46,359 nucleotides of DNA from Chryseobacterium kimseyorum (GTDB lineage Bacteria > Bacteroidota > Bacteroidia > Flavobacteriales > Weeksellaceae): contig NZ_JAPDHW010000011.1 of the NCBI RefSeq assembly GCF_025971945.1, positions 60,694-107,052 on the forward strand, written 5' to 3'. Below, piece by piece: positions 1 through 8,841 of the stretch. Both the position numbers and the translations under genes were made by a program. The stretch's first letter is position 1; every line of letters starts with the position of its first letter. The notes under the pieces were generated by a model. The model saw only the letters and a program-made list of their open reading frames with translations. It had not been told where the DNA came from and made no database searches.

Positions 1-1
1 C

Positions 2-121
2 ATTAATAAAACCAAAAAAGTTTCTACTGGAAATTACTGGTTTAGCATCAGCTGGAATGAGAGTAAAAACAAGACTCCAATTAAATTCTCAGGATGGATC
101 TTAGTAAAAAACAGAGAATAA
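2..121 (+). CDS. C-terminal end of a T9SS type B cargo protein (partial)
   Basis: Only the last 39 codons lie in the window; the 5' part is off the left edge. The frame ends in ...GWILVKNRE and stops with TAA at 119-121. The tail matches that of the complete gene at 236-3655 (NYWFSISW here versus TYWYFISW there; WILVKNR versus WLLVKNR). This is the end of the gliding-motility-associated C-terminal (CHU_C, type B) sorting domain, which directs proteins through the outer-membrane type IX secretion system. The full protein is therefore probably a large secreted or surface-attached protein and a paralogue of its downstream neighbour. The N-terminal function cannot be seen. Confidence 0.85.
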   Translation: MNKTKKVSTGNYWFSISWNESKNKTPIKFSGWILVKNRE

Positions 122-145
122 ATAATTTCTTTTAAAATATTTATA

Positions 146-177
146 AAACCACGATATGAAATCGTGGTTTTTTTATT
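146..177 (+). terminator. Rho-independent terminator
   Basis: A perfect 10-bp stem (AAACCACGAT at 146-155, ATCGTGGTTT at 161-170) with a 5-nt loop is followed by a T-rich run. It ends the partial T9SS cargo gene, so the next gene at 236 is likely transcribed separately. Confidence 0.85.
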
Positions 178-208
178 TATTTTTAAATGATTCAACGCAT
201 ATTATTAT

Positions 209-216
209 TAAATTTG
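209..216 (+). promoter_or_regulatory. -7 box (TAAATTTG) for the large T9SS cargo gene
   Basis: TAAATTTG matches the Bacteroidetes TAnnTTTG element and lies 20 nt before the ATG at 236. No clear -33 TTTG is present. Confidence 0.5.
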
Positions 217-235
217 TGATAAAATCAAATACAGA

Positions 236-3200
236 ATGAAGAAAATTCTATCTTTCTTTCTTATTTTTTATGTATTCTCTATTTCTTTCGCACAACTGGA
301 TAGAGAACATTGGTTTGCGCCAATGGTAGACCGCACAGGAAATGGAAATCCATATCAAAAATTATATCTCTCCACAAACCGTACAATACCGTTTGCTGTA
401 ACTATTTATAACAATAATGTTGTCATAGGCACGGTTACGATCAGTAAAAATAATCCACAGAAATTTGACGTTTTAAGAAATTACATCATCACTACTGTTC
501 AGACTGATCTTTTTACGCCCGGAACCAAAGGACTCTATCTGAAAGCAGATTTTCCGTTTTATGCCAATTTGAGATTTTCAGTATTTAATCATGCAGAGAT
601 TATCACATCCAAAGGTATTCCTTCAACCGGTAAAAACTTTTATGTTGCCAATGCCCCGATTACTGTAAGCAACGGTATTCTTAATTTTATGACCAGTATT
701 CTGGCCACTGAAGACAACACCACTGTTACTGTTTCAGGATATAAATCTACCGTTCAGTTTTCAAACGGAACCACGGGACTGACAAATCCCACAATGACTT
801 TTATTTTAAATAAGGGACAGTCTTATATTATCGACGGTGTCGGCAATATCGCCGGAAATTTTGATGGATTTATTGGAGCAAAAATTACATCAGATAAACC
901 TGTCAACATTACCAATGGAAATTTCAACGGTCAGTACGCTGGAAATGTTCCCCTAAGTTCAGATATACTGATGGATCAGTCGGTACCTGTTGAGCAGCTG
1001 GGTACTCAGTTTGCCCTCGTAAAAGGTAACGGAAGCATCGGAAGCAACATGGAGGGTGCCTTGGTAATCGCAACTGAAAACAACACTCAGGTTTTTCTTA
1101 ACAATGAAGTATTACCGATAACGACTCTGAATATCGGACAGTATTATGTGGTTCCAGACACAAAATATCAGCTGCAGGGCACGAGCCACTACAATATGTA
1201 TATCAGAACCACCAAAAACGCATACGTGTATCAGTTTTTGGCCGGAGATTCTTCCGGAGGAACTGAGATCGCCACAGGCGGATTTAATTTTATACCAGCC
1301 TTAAGCTGTTACCTGCCTAAACAGATCGATGAAATTGGATTAATTAATGAAAATTTTGTTCATTCTAATGCCAACCCCTCAGGAATACTGAATATTCCGA
1401 CAAAATTAAATTTAGTAACAGAACGCGGTGCAATCGTGACAGTCAACGGGGTCGTTCCTCCTCCAAGTACAGGTCCTTTCGATATGACAGGATTAACACC
1501 TTGGGTTACGTATGGAATACCAAATACGGTAGGAACCATAACGGTTGTTTCCACAAAAGCAATTACTGCCGGGATCACTGCTGGAAGTGATGCAGTAGGA
1601 TACGGAGGATTTTTTGCCGGATTTTCTACGCAACCCGTGATTATAAAATCCGGTGGAAACTGTGTGCCTGGAATTGTTTTAACCGTCGATCCTATTATCT
1701 ACGAAACTTATCAGTGGTACAGAAACGGAAATATTATCCCTGGGGCAAACGGACCATCATTTACCCCTGTGTTATCAGGAAACTATACCTGCTCTGTAAC
1801 GATGGGAAGCTGCGCACCTTTGGTAACAGCAGCATTTAAAGTTTTAAACTGTTTAAAAGAAACCACCGCCAGTTTTAATATTTGTGACGGTAAAATCATA
1901 ACTCCAGCCTTTACCACTTCGACACAGACGCCGGTAGTTTCTACAGTAGCAATAACGTCTGCACCCACTTTAGGAACAGCCGTTATTAATACAGCAACGG
2001 GAGTGATTACTTACACAGTGACTAATCCGGCTGCAGGCGGAACAGATACATTTACCTATACTTTCTGCGGAAACGATCCTGATTTCCCTGATTGCGAATC
2101 TATAACGGTAACCCTGAACATTCAGCCTGTGACCGTAAATAATGCGACGCTGACGGCATGTAATGTCAATGGCTTAGGAACATTCGATTTAACAACAGCA
2201 AACGTTACTTTAAACACTCCGGTAACCAAAACATATTATACGAGTTTACTGGCAGCACAAACCGAAAATGCAGCAGGTTTGATTACGGTGCCTAATGCCC
2301 ACTCTGCTCCCAACGGAACAATTGTCTATGTTGTTGTTAAGAATCCAACAGGCTGTAAGAATATTGCCGAGATTACGCTCAACTTATTTCCGTTAGCAGT
2401 GGTTACACCCGGAAATTTCGGAAACCAATGTGACGAAAATCTCGATGGAACGGTAAACGTTATTTTATCTGATATCACCCCTTTGGTTCTGAATAATCCT
2501 GCATATTTTACCAATGTGAGATACTACGCTCAGCTGGCAGATGCAAACTTAGGAAACAACAATATCCTTCCCAATAACTGGAGTTACACCGTAAACACAA
2601 CGATCTATATTAGGGTGGAATCTCCTAACGGATGTGCGCCTGTTATTCAGCCTATCAACTTTACGGTAGGAACAAGACTTCCATTGATCACAACTTCTGT
2701 AATCACGACTTTCTGTGACGATGATCTGGACGGAAGCAAAGTAGTAAATCTATCCCAATTTATCCCTCAATTTACGATAGATCCTTCGGTTAGCATAACT
2801 TACCACGCAACGCTACTTGATGCACAGAATGACACGGCACCAATCAACGGAACGGTCACCCTTACCGGAACGCAGACTTATTATATCAGATTTGAAAAAG
2901 CAGGCTTCTGCCCGAATGTAGGAACTTTAAGAATCACACTTAAAATTCCAAAAAAATCTGACATCCTCGTTGACAAACTGATTTGTCCGAAGACTAAGAC
3001 AACGCTGGATGCAGGTCCTGGATTTACGTCATACCTTTGGAGCACTGGTGCTACTACTCCATCCATCACCAATGTAGGCGCAGGAAATTATTGGGTAGAA
3101 CTTACTTTTGACGGCTGCGTTTACAAACAGTTTGTCAATGTATCTGAATCTGTTTTACCGGTAATTACTTTAATCGATATTAATGGAACTACCGTCACTA

Positions 3201-3655
3201 TTGGCGTTACAGGTGGAACTCCGCCTTACGAATATTCACTGGATAACAATACCTGGCAAAGCTCAAATGTATTCTACAATGTTCCGCAGGGCAATCATAA
3301 AATCTATGTGAGAGACTCTCAGAAATGTGATGTGGTAGAAAAGACTTTTGTGATTATTAATCTGATTAACACCATTACTCCTAATGCAGATGGCCATAAT
3401 GATGATATCGATTATTCTTCATTAATGACCAAAGACAATCTTGAATTCAGAATTTTTGACCGATATGGCGCTGAGTTATTCAGAGGTTCGCCTTCAAACA
3501 AATTTACATGGGATGGAAAAATGAAAGGAAGACCTGTTTCTACAGCGACTTACTGGTATTTCATTTCCTGGACCGAGTTTGGAAATTCTACCACTGTGAA
3601 ATATACAAGCTGGCTTTTGGTAAAAAACAGAAATGACAGTCTGTGGGACAAATAA
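236..3655 (+). CDS. Large secreted T9SS type B cargo protein with IgGFc-binding-like N-terminus
   Basis: This 1139-residue protein begins with a signal peptide (MKKILSFFLIFYVFSISFAQ). Residues about 25-470 resemble the IgGFc_binding family (PF17517): the phrases TEDNTTVTVSG, LNKGQSYIIDG and DQSVPVEQLGTQFALVKGNG are typical of it in Bacteroidetes. A cysteine-containing Ig-like segment follows, then about three modules of roughly 85 residues (around 630-910), two of which carry a CDEN/CDDD-LDG motif. The last about 90 residues (from TITPNADGHNDD) form the gliding-motility-associated type B sorting domain. It is probably exported by the T9SS and displayed on or released from the cell. Ligand and role are unknown; the IgGFc label is a family name and does not show antibody binding. 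Confidence 0.88.
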   Translation: MKKILSFFLIFYVFSISFAQLDREHWFAPMVDRTGNGNPYQKLYLSTNRTIPFAVTIYNNNVVIGTVTISKNNPQKFDVLRNYIITTVQTDLFTPGTKGLYLKADFPFYANLRFSVFNHAEIITSKGIPSTGKNFYVANAPITVSNGILNFMTSILATEDNTTVTVSGYKSTVQFSNGTTGLTNPTMTFILNKGQSYIIDGVGNIAGNFDGFIGAKITSDKPVNITNGNFNGQYAGNVPLSSDILMDQSVPVEQLGTQFALVKGNGSIGSNMEGALVIATENNTQVFLNNEVLPITTLNIGQYYVVPDTKYQLQGTSHYNMYIRTTKNAYVYQFLAGDSSGGTEIATGGFNFIPALSCYLPKQIDEIGLINENFVHSNANPSGILNIPTKLNLVTERGAIVTVNGVVPPPSTGPFDMTGLTPWVTYGIPNTVGTITVVSTKAITAGITAGSDAVGYGGFFAGFSTQPVIIKSGGNCVPGIVLTVDPIIYETYQWYRNGNIIPGANGPSFTPVLSGNYTCSVTMGSCAPLVTAAFKVLNCLKETTASFNICDGKIITPAFTTSTQTPVVSTVAITSAPTLGTAVINTATGVITYTVTNPAAGGTDTFTYTFCGNDPDFPDCESITVTLNIQPVTVNNATLTACNVNGLGTFDLTTANVTLNTPVTKTYYTSLLAAQTENAAGLITVPNAHSAPNGTIVYVVVKNPTGCKNIAEITLNLFPLAVVTPGNFGNQCDENLDGTVNVILSDITPLVLNNPAYFTNVRYYAQLADANLGNNNILPNNWSYTVNTTIYIRVESPNGCAPVIQPINFTVGTRLPLITTSVITTFCDDDLDGSKVVNLSQFIPQFTIDPSVSITYHATLLDAQNDTAPINGTVTLTGTQTYYIRFEKAGFCPNVGTLRITLKIPKKSDILVDKLICPKTKTTLDAGPGFTSYLWSTGATTPSITNVGAGNYWVELTFDGCVYKQFVNVSESVLPVITLIDINGTTVTIGVTGGTPPYEYSLDNNTWQSSNVFYNVPQGNHKIYVRDSQKCDVVEKTFVIINLINTITPNADGHNDDIDYSSLMTKDNLEFRIFDRYGAELFRGSPSNKFTWDGKMKGRPVSTATYWYFISWTEFGNSTTVKYTSWLLVKNRNDSLWDK

Positions 3656-3776
3656 TTCTGAGTATTTAAGTTTAGAACCCTATTTATAACATTCATTAAC
3701 AGTTTAAATATAAAGTTTAATATAATTTTAACCTGCATCACGGCGAGTATTATTAAATAATGCTGTTTTTCTTCAG

Positions 3777-3784
3777 TAATTTTG
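3777..3784 (+). promoter_or_regulatory. -7 box (TAATTTTG) just before the gene at 3793
   Basis: TAATTTTG matches TAnnTTTG and ends 8 nt before ATG 3793, so the predicted transcript would have almost no 5' leader. It also shows that translation cannot start at the upstream in-frame ATG at 3760. Confidence 0.5.
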
Positions 3785-3792
3785 CACATTAT

Positions 3793-4581
3793 ATGAAGAA
3801 TGTTATTACTCTTTTGTTATTGATTTTTATTGCTAAAGTTAATGCACAGATTTTTTCGGGTCAGGTTTTTTTAAGAGACAATTCGGTGTTGTATCTTAAC
3901 CAGGTTTATGTGACCAATCTTACGACTTACAAAACCGTTCTTACTAACTACAATGGTGATTTTACACTACAGGCAGATCCTGGAGACGTTATCCGTTTTA
4001 CCTCAATTGTTACAGAGCGAAAAGATGTAAAGCTTTCACCCCAGAGTTTCAACAATAGAAATTTAGTCGAATTAAAAGTTGCTTACCATGATATTCAGGA
4101 AGTCGTGATCAACAGATTCCGTCCTACTGGAAATTTGAGATATGACGTTAATTCTTTACGTAAAGAAGACAAAGCTTATGCGCTGAAAAAAGTCATTGGC
4201 CTACCGGAGCCTAAAGGTGACGGCACCCCTCCGGAACTTCCTGTTGCAGGTTTTCGGGACGGTGGTCTTACATTCAGTTTAGAAAGTATTTTTGATATTT
4301 TATCGGGAGAGCGAAAGAAAAAGCAGCGTTACGTTGCCTATGAAAGGATGACGAATTCTGTAACGCAGATTAAAAATTACCTCGGAAAAGACTACTTTAC
4401 AAGATTTAAAATTCCTGAAAATCTAATCGATAACTTTCTTCAGTTTGTTTATACCTCAGAAAATGTGGAAGTTTATGTACAGACAGGAAATTTTGAAGCA
4501 GTAAAACTTCCAATCGAGAAATACATTCCGATTTACCAGAGAAGATTAAGAAACTCACACCTTCAAGATGTTTTAAAATAA
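3793..4581 (+). CDS. Secreted protein with carboxypeptidase-regulatory-like domain
   Basis: The 262-residue protein has a signal peptide (MKNVITLLLLIFIAKVNAQ). Residues about 20-100 (FSGQVFLRDNSVLYLNQVYVTN ... TNYNGDFTLQADPGDVIRFTS) have the pattern of CarboxypepD_reg-like beta-sandwich domains, common in Bacteroidetes envelope proteins. The remaining 160 residues are mixed and basic (GERKKKQR) with no motif I recognise. The ORF opens further upstream at 3760, but that start would give a non-signal extension lying over the -7 box, so ATG 3793 is chosen. The gene stands alone between two promoters. Likely a periplasmic or outer-membrane protein of unknown function. Confidence 0.75.
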   Translation: MKNVITLLLLIFIAKVNAQIFSGQVFLRDNSVLYLNQVYVTNLTTYKTVLTNYNGDFTLQADPGDVIRFTSIVTERKDVKLSPQSFNNRNLVELKVAYHDIQEVVINRFRPTGNLRYDVNSLRKEDKAYALKKVIGLPEPKGDGTPPELPVAGFRDGGLTFSLESIFDILSGERKKKQRYVAYERMTNSVTQIKNYLGKDYFTRFKIPENLIDNFLQFVYTSENVEVYVQTGNFEAVKLPIEKYIPIYQRRLRNSHLQDVLK

Positions 4582-4754
4582 GCATTGCGAGGATGTCTAA
4601 AATGTTTACTTAAAAAAAATTTAACGGTCTTTTTTTTTCAATCATTAAAAATATGTTTACTTTTATAGGTGTAAAGCCAATCACACCCGTCTTTTTATTC
4701 AAAAAACATATTTGAAGAAAAAAAATAACTTCAATCACCTTGATTTAATATTAA

Positions 4755-5537
4755 ATGAAAAAGTTACTTTTAATCTTTAGTACGCTGATGTTTATCTGTA
4801 TTTCTGCCCAGAAAAAGGGTAAGGACTACAGCAATATTTTGAAGAGTAAAAACATATACGAAATCAATGCTTTCCTAAGAGATGCCCATGAGGATGATCC
4901 CCGGAGATCTGTTCTGAAACCGAAAGTAATGGATCTCATGAAGGAGTATATAAAAAATGCAGCTCCAAATGATTCTAAAGTAAAGCAGATGCAGGATTGG
5001 CTTGCTATGCTGAAGAGAAAATCTTCTACAAAAATTACTTTTGATGAGATGAATGCAATCATCAAGCAGAAACAGATTGCAAAATATCAGCGTGAATTAC
5101 AGGTCGGCCAGTCTGCCGTAGTCTACACACCCAGTTCCCCAAAAAACGTATTCGTAGCATCCCCAACTGTGGCAAAAACTTCTACAGCCATAGCCGACAC
5201 CGAAGCATCAGAATTTAATATGCTGATGGCAGATAATCCTGTGGAACATAAAAATAAAACTGTCAAAATCCTGAATTCTCTCTTCGACAATGATCCGAAT
5301 GCAAAAGAATGCATCATTATGATTGAAAATAAATCGGACTGTAATATTATTGTGAGGATAGAAGGTATCGGAACTACAAAATACAGACTTCCTGTTCCTG
5401 CAGGAGGAGACAATTCTCTTGTGGTACAAAAAGGCGATTATCTTCTGACAAGCATTGTTTGTGGGGCTCAGTACGCATCTCAGAAAACCATCCAAAAACC
5501 GCTGATGGTAGCATTGGGAAGTTCACTGAAAAAATAG
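4755..5537 (+). CDS. Exported protein, DUF6759-like family (copy 1 of 3)
   Basis: The 260-residue protein has a signal peptide (MKKLLLIFSTLMFICISAQ). A helical N-terminal part (ILKSKNIYEINAFLRDAHEDDPRR) is followed by a low-complexity linker, then a C-terminal beta-rich domain (about 165-255) with NKSDCN and a second cysteine in CGAQYASQK. The same C-terminal domain recurs at 6407 and 7063, and the same N-terminal segment recurs at 7063. The spaced cysteines may form a disulfide after export. I associate this family with DUF6759 of Chryseobacterium from memory; function is unknown. It lies upstream of trmB but is separated from it by a promoter. Confidence 0.75.
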   Translation: MKKLLLIFSTLMFICISAQKKGKDYSNILKSKNIYEINAFLRDAHEDDPRRSVLKPKVMDLMKEYIKNAAPNDSKVKQMQDWLAMLKRKSSTKITFDEMNAIIKQKQIAKYQRELQVGQSAVVYTPSSPKNVFVASPTVAKTSTAIADTEASEFNMLMADNPVEHKNKTVKILNSLFDNDPNAKECIIMIENKSDCNIIVRIEGIGTTKYRLPVPAGGDNSLVVQKGDYLLTSIVCGAQYASQKTIQKPLMVALGSSLKK

Positions 5538-5603
5538 TTTCTAAAATCTGATCGTCCGCTTTCTTTTCAGTTTAAATATCAGCAGATTCTATGTTATTTT
5601 TGC

Positions 5604-5611
5604 TAATTTTG
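5604..5611 (+). promoter_or_regulatory. -7 box (TAATTTTG) for trmB
   Basis: TAATTTTG fits TAnnTTTG and ends 19 nt before the trmB ATG. Confidence 0.5.
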
Positions 5612-5630
5612 CGCGATTTCATATTTAGAC

Positions 5631-6308
5631 ATGGGCAAGAACAAACTAGCAAGATTCGCAGAGAATAAAACATTACCAAACGTCATTCAGCCAACAAGAG
5701 ATGAAGCTCTGAATGGTTTTGAACTGAAGGGAAACTGGAGAAAAGATTTCTTCAAAAATGACCATCCTATTGTAGTAGAATTAGGATGTGGTAAAGGAGA
5801 ATACACGGTAGGTCTTGCCAAAACATTTACTGAAAAAAACTTTATAGGAATTGATATTAAAGGCGCACGATTTTGGTTCGGAGCTAAAGAAGCTGTAGAA
5901 AATGGCATGAACAATGTGGCATTTATCCGCTCTCAGATCGAGCTTGTAGATCATTTCTTCGCCGAAAATGAGGTTGATGAAATCTGGATTACATTTCCGG
6001 ATCCACAGATTAAGTACCGACGTACAAAACACAGACTGACCCACCCAGATTTTCTGGAGCGCTACAAAAAATTCTTAAAACCCGGCGGAATTGTTCATCT
6101 GAAAACGGACTCAGAATTTCTGCATGGGTATACGTTAGGCTACCTTCAGGGAGCCGGCTATGAAATCATCAGTGCCCATCACGATATTTACGGTGCCGTA
6201 GAATATGATCCCGGAACACCACATTTAAAAGACATAAAAACCTATTACGAAGACCTTTTTTCGGCAAAAGGAAAAACAATCACGTATATAAAATTCAGGA
6301 TTAATTAA
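5631..6308 (+). CDS. trmB: tRNA (guanine-N7-)-methyltransferase TrmB
   Basis: The 225-residue protein transfers a methyl group from SAM to N7 of G46 in tRNA variable loops. The SAM-binding motif I is VVELGCGKGEY (residues 48-58). The family-specific motif IWITFPDPQIKYRRTKHRL follows, then FLERYKKFLKPGGIVHLKTDS. Length and order of motifs are normal for TrmB, and the start at ATGGGCAAG follows its own -7 box. It is a cytoplasmic housekeeping enzyme, here surrounded by three paralogous exported proteins with which no functional link is evident. Confidence 0.95.
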   Translation: MGKNKLARFAENKTLPNVIQPTRDEALNGFELKGNWRKDFFKNDHPIVVELGCGKGEYTVGLAKTFTEKNFIGIDIKGARFWFGAKEAVENGMNNVAFIRSQIELVDHFFAENEVDEIWITFPDPQIKYRRTKHRLTHPDFLERYKKFLKPGGIVHLKTDSEFLHGYTLGYLQGAGYEIISAHHDIYGAVEYDPGTPHLKDIKTYYEDLFSAKGKTITYIKFRIN

Positions 6309-6317
6309 ATCCTTCTC

Positions 6318-6347
6318 AAGCTGTAAATGATTTTGCAGCTTTTTTTA
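6318..6347 (+). terminator. Rho-independent terminator after trmB
   Basis: AAGCTGTAAA (6318-6327) pairs with TTTGCAGCTT (6332-6341, one G-U pair) around a 4-nt loop and runs into a T tract. Confidence 0.8.
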
Positions 6348-6406
6348 ATGATAATAAAGATGACATTTCTGAGTTTAATTAAAAGTGTAAACAAGTAAAC
6401 ATCAAT

Positions 6407-6862
6407 ATGAAAAAGTTTCTTCTCCTTTCAATTCTTATAAATTTCCTAATGAATAGCTGTGGAAGCTCCACGCCGACTACTCAAACGAGACAGCCTGTAA
6501 GAAAACCTGCTGTGTCAAATTCAGGAATTAGAGCGAATTCTGTTTCACAGACTGAGAGAGAATATCAAACTTTAATCAAGACCTACAAATCTGAAACTGC
6601 AGAAGTTTTAACCAGTCTGCTTAATGATTCTTCAGAAAGCCCTACTGTCCCTATCACCGTGGAAAACAAGTCGAATTGCAATATGGTTTTAACCATCAGT
6701 GGAAATAATTACTTTAAAAAAATTCCTATCGGCGTCAATAAAATCGGGTCTGCAATGGTACCGAAAAACCAGAACTATAATCTTTCCGCAATGCTTTGTA
6801 ATTCTGTGTATCAGAAAACAAAATACATGACAAGCTCCTACAATATTAAATTATCAAACTAG
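6407..6862 (+). CDS. Small lipoprotein, DUF6759-like family (copy 2 of 3, short form)
   Basis: The 151-residue protein has a lipoprotein signal peptide with the acylated cysteine probably at C18 (LMNSC/G). After a Ser/Thr/Pro/Arg-rich linker, residues about 75-148 carry the beta-rich domain shared with the genes at 4755 and 7063: NKSNCN, a hydrophobic strand (MVLTISG), and a second cysteine in CNSVYQKTK. It lacks the helical N-terminal segment of the two longer copies, so this domain can stand alone. Predicted location is a membrane-anchored periplasmic face. Function unknown. Confidence 0.72.
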   Translation: MKKFLLLSILINFLMNSCGSSTPTTQTRQPVRKPAVSNSGIRANSVSQTEREYQTLIKTYKSETAEVLTSLLNDSSESPTVPITVENKSNCNMVLTISGNNYFKKIPIGVNKIGSAMVPKNQNYNLSAMLCNSVYQKTKYMTSSYNIKLSN

Positions 6863-7005
6863 AGAGCCTTTTGAAATTGATTTCCCCACCCTAAAAGGTA
6901 TAATTTCCATAGCATTTCTTCTATAGGAGCGGAGAAAGAAAAAAACTTTGAAAATTGGCTTTTAATCATTTTTTAAGCAGACTCTAAATAATTTCATTAT
7001 TTTTT

Positions 7006-7013
7006 TATCTTTG
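7006..7013 (+). promoter_or_regulatory. -7 box (TATCTTTG), with a leader hairpin downstream
   Basis: TATCTTTG fits TAnnTTTG and lies 49 nt before ATG 7063. The leader holds a perfect 7-bp hairpin, TTCTGAA (7027-7033) with TTCAGAA (7039-7045). Confidence 0.5.
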
Positions 7014-7062
7014 TGTTCAACACCTGTTCTGAATTATATTCAGAATTTGAAAACACAATTTG

Positions 7063-7788
7063 ATGAAGAAAAAAATATCGAATTTTTTCTTCTTCGGTCT
7101 CATGCTTTCGTCATGTGCCTGTGCCAGCAATGGTGACAGAAGTGACATTCTTAAAAGCACCAATATCAATGAGATTGAAGAATACCTCGGGAAAACACAT
7201 CCTGAAGATCCCAAAAAAAGAATTCTTAAACAGCGTATTATTGCGTTAAAAAATGCCGGCTGGACCAAAGGTGCAAAAGATGCAAAACCTATGGAAGCCA
7301 GGCCTGTTTTCATGGAATTGCCTGATCATCCAGGAAAAAAAATAAACAGTGAAACCCACCAGGAAGTTTTTAAAAAGCTGATGGCTGAAACTTCAGATGA
7401 ACATCGTGAAAAAACCAAGACGCTTCTGAACAATATGTTTAATGAAGATATCAATCATAATGAAGCTGTTCTTCTGCTTAAAAATAATTCCGACTGTGAT
7501 CTGGTTTTGGAGATATCCGGAAAGAAGTTTTACAATCTCGCCATTCCTGCAAAGGGTGAAAACTTTATTGTGTTAAACAAAGATCTTTATACTTTCTCGG
7601 GAAATGTGTGTGATGTGAAGTATCAAAGTTCAAAAGATATCCGCAAAAGTCTGGTTGTTGTTTTAAAAAATCCAGAACCAAAATCGTCCTACGGAAAAGA
7701 TTTAATCGCTGAAAACGGATCAAATAAAGCTTCGGAAAAAGAAGCTAAGAAAAGTACCCTACCTAAAAGGCGAAAGAAAAAACTGTAA
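7063..7788 (+). CDS. Lipoprotein, DUF6759-like family (copy 3 of 3)
   Basis: The 241-residue protein has a lipoprotein signal with lipobox LSSC (C18). Residues about 25-60 (DILKSTNINEIEEYLGKTHPEDPKKRILK) match the N-terminal segment of the protein at 4755. Residues about 105-205 carry the shared domain (KLMAETSDEHREKTKTLLN, then NNSDCD, then CDVKYQSSKDIRKSL). A strongly basic tail (PKRRKKKL) is unusual for a lipoprotein and absent from the other two copies. A TTG lies directly before the ATG in frame, but the ATG at 7063 gives the normal signal peptide. The gene faces rpsB, with a shared terminator between them. Confidence 0.73.
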   Translation: MKKKISNFFFFGLMLSSCACASNGDRSDILKSTNINEIEEYLGKTHPEDPKKRILKQRIIALKNAGWTKGAKDAKPMEARPVFMELPDHPGKKINSETHQEVFKKLMAETSDEHREKTKTLLNNMFNEDINHNEAVLLLKNNSDCDLVLEISGKKFYNLAIPAKGENFIVLNKDLYTFSGNVCDVKYQSSKDIRKSLVVVLKNPEPKSSYGKDLIAENGSNKASEKEAKKSTLPKRRKKKL

Positions 7789-7810
7789 TGCGCCTCAATG
7801 ATAAAAAAAC

Positions 7811-7848
7811 AAAAACCGCTGAAAAGATATTCAGCGGTTTTATTATTT
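7811..7848. terminator. Bidirectional terminator between the lipoprotein gene and rpsB
   Basis: AAACCGCTGA (7813-7822) pairs with TCAGCGGTTT (7831-7840). A-rich DNA on the left and T-rich DNA on the right allow it to end transcription from both converging genes. Confidence 0.8.
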
Positions 7849-7865
7849 TAAAGATAAATCTTCAA

Positions 7866-8633
7866 TTATTCAGCAGCAGCGTCGAAATCTGCATCTTTAT
7901 CAGCAGATACTACTTCTCCTTCTTCTTTAGATTTTTCTTTATCAGCTTTTCTCTGAGACTGACCTTCTTTGATAGAATCAGAAACAACGTTTAAGATCAT
8001 ATCGATAGATTTAGAAGCATCATCGTTTCCTGGGATAACGAAGTCTACTTTTCTTGGGTCAGAGTTAGTATCAACAATACCGAAAACTGGGATACCTAAT
8101 TTCTTAGCTTCAGTTACAGCGATGTGTTCTCTCATGATATCTACAACGAAGATTGCAGAAGGAAGACGCACCATGTCAGAGATAGAACCTAAGTTTTTCT
8201 CCAAGTTAGCTCTTTGTCTGTCAACTTGTAATCTTTCTTTTTTAGATAAAGTTTCGAACGTACCGTCTTTTTTCATTTTGTCGATAGAGTTCATTTTCTT
8301 TACAGCTTTTCTGATTGTAACGAAATTCGTTAACATACCTCCCGGCCATCTTTCTGTAATATAAGGCATATTAAGTTCAGCAGCGTGCTTAGCAACTACT
8401 TCTTTCGCTTGCTTTTTGGTAGCTACGAAAAGAACTTTTTTACCTGCAGAAGTTAATTTTTCTAAAGCGCTGCACGCTTCATCCAATTTAACAGCTGTTT
8501 TATGTAAGTCTACAATGTGAATACCATTTTTCTCCATAAAAATGTATGGAGCCATATTTGGATTCCACTTTCTAGTCATGTGACCGAAGTGTACACCAGC
8601 CTCTAGAAGGTCTTTTACATTTGCTTTTGCCAT
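7866..8633 (-). CDS. rpsB: 30S ribosomal protein S2
   Basis: The 255-residue protein starts MAKANVKDLLEAGVHFGHMTRKWNP, the signature N-terminus of S2, and contains RWPGGMLTNF and FGIVDTNSDP, both conserved in the family. A charged C-terminal tail (ADKEKSKEEGEVVSADKD) is typical of Bacteroidetes S2. It is the last gene of the rplM-rpsI-rpsB cluster. In many bacteria tsf (EF-Ts) follows rpsB; here a terminator and an opposing gene follow directly, so tsf must lie elsewhere. Confidence 0.97.
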   Translation of the reverse strand: MAKANVKDLLEAGVHFGHMTRKWNPNMAPYIFMEKNGIHIVDLHKTAVKLDEACSALEKLTSAGKKVLFVATKKQAKEVVAKHAAELNMPYITERWPGGMLTNFVTIRKAVKKMNSIDKMKKDGTFETLSKKERLQVDRQRANLEKNLGSISDMVRLPSAIFVVDIMREHIAVTEAKKLGIPVFGIVDTNSDPRKVDFVIPGNDDASKSIDMILNVVSDSIKEGQSQRKADKEKSKEEGEVVSADKDADFDAAAE

Positions 8634-8841
8634 GTTTTCTGTTTTTGTTAGTTTACTTTCCGTTTCTTAAACAATCAACAACTTCTTTAGATGGGAGAAG
8701 TGTTTGGATGCTAAACGTAACGGGCAAAGTTGCTGTTGGGCTGATTGCTTTCGGCAACTGGCTTCCCAGCTTGGGTTAAAAAATAATTTTTTAAAAATTT
8801 TTCTAAAGCTATCCGCCATAAGCCAATAGCCATACGCTTTT
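8634..8841 (-). promoter_or_regulatory. rpsI-rpsB intergenic region, possible rpsB leader RNA
   Basis: This gap of 208 nt is long compared with the 5-nt gap between rplM and rpsI. Its middle is less AT-rich than its edges and can fold: AGTTGC (8728-8733) pairs with GCAACT (8754-8759) around a 20-nt loop, and CCCA (8765-8768) pairs with TGGG (8772-8775). An A/T-rich stretch sits on the rpsI side. It may hold an autoregulatory leader for S2 or a processing site. No promoter box is obvious. The folding is by eye only. Confidence 0.3.

Noticed and set aside
4668..4700. Possible terminator after the gene at 3793 (GGTGT...ACACC then T-rich)
   Set aside because: The stem is only 5 bp with a 10-nt loop, too weak to report as a terminator.
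7788..7994. 68-codon plus-strand ORF after the third DUF6759-like gene
   Set aside because: It runs through the bidirectional terminator and antisense to the end of rpsB; composition is that of terminator plus reverse rpsB.
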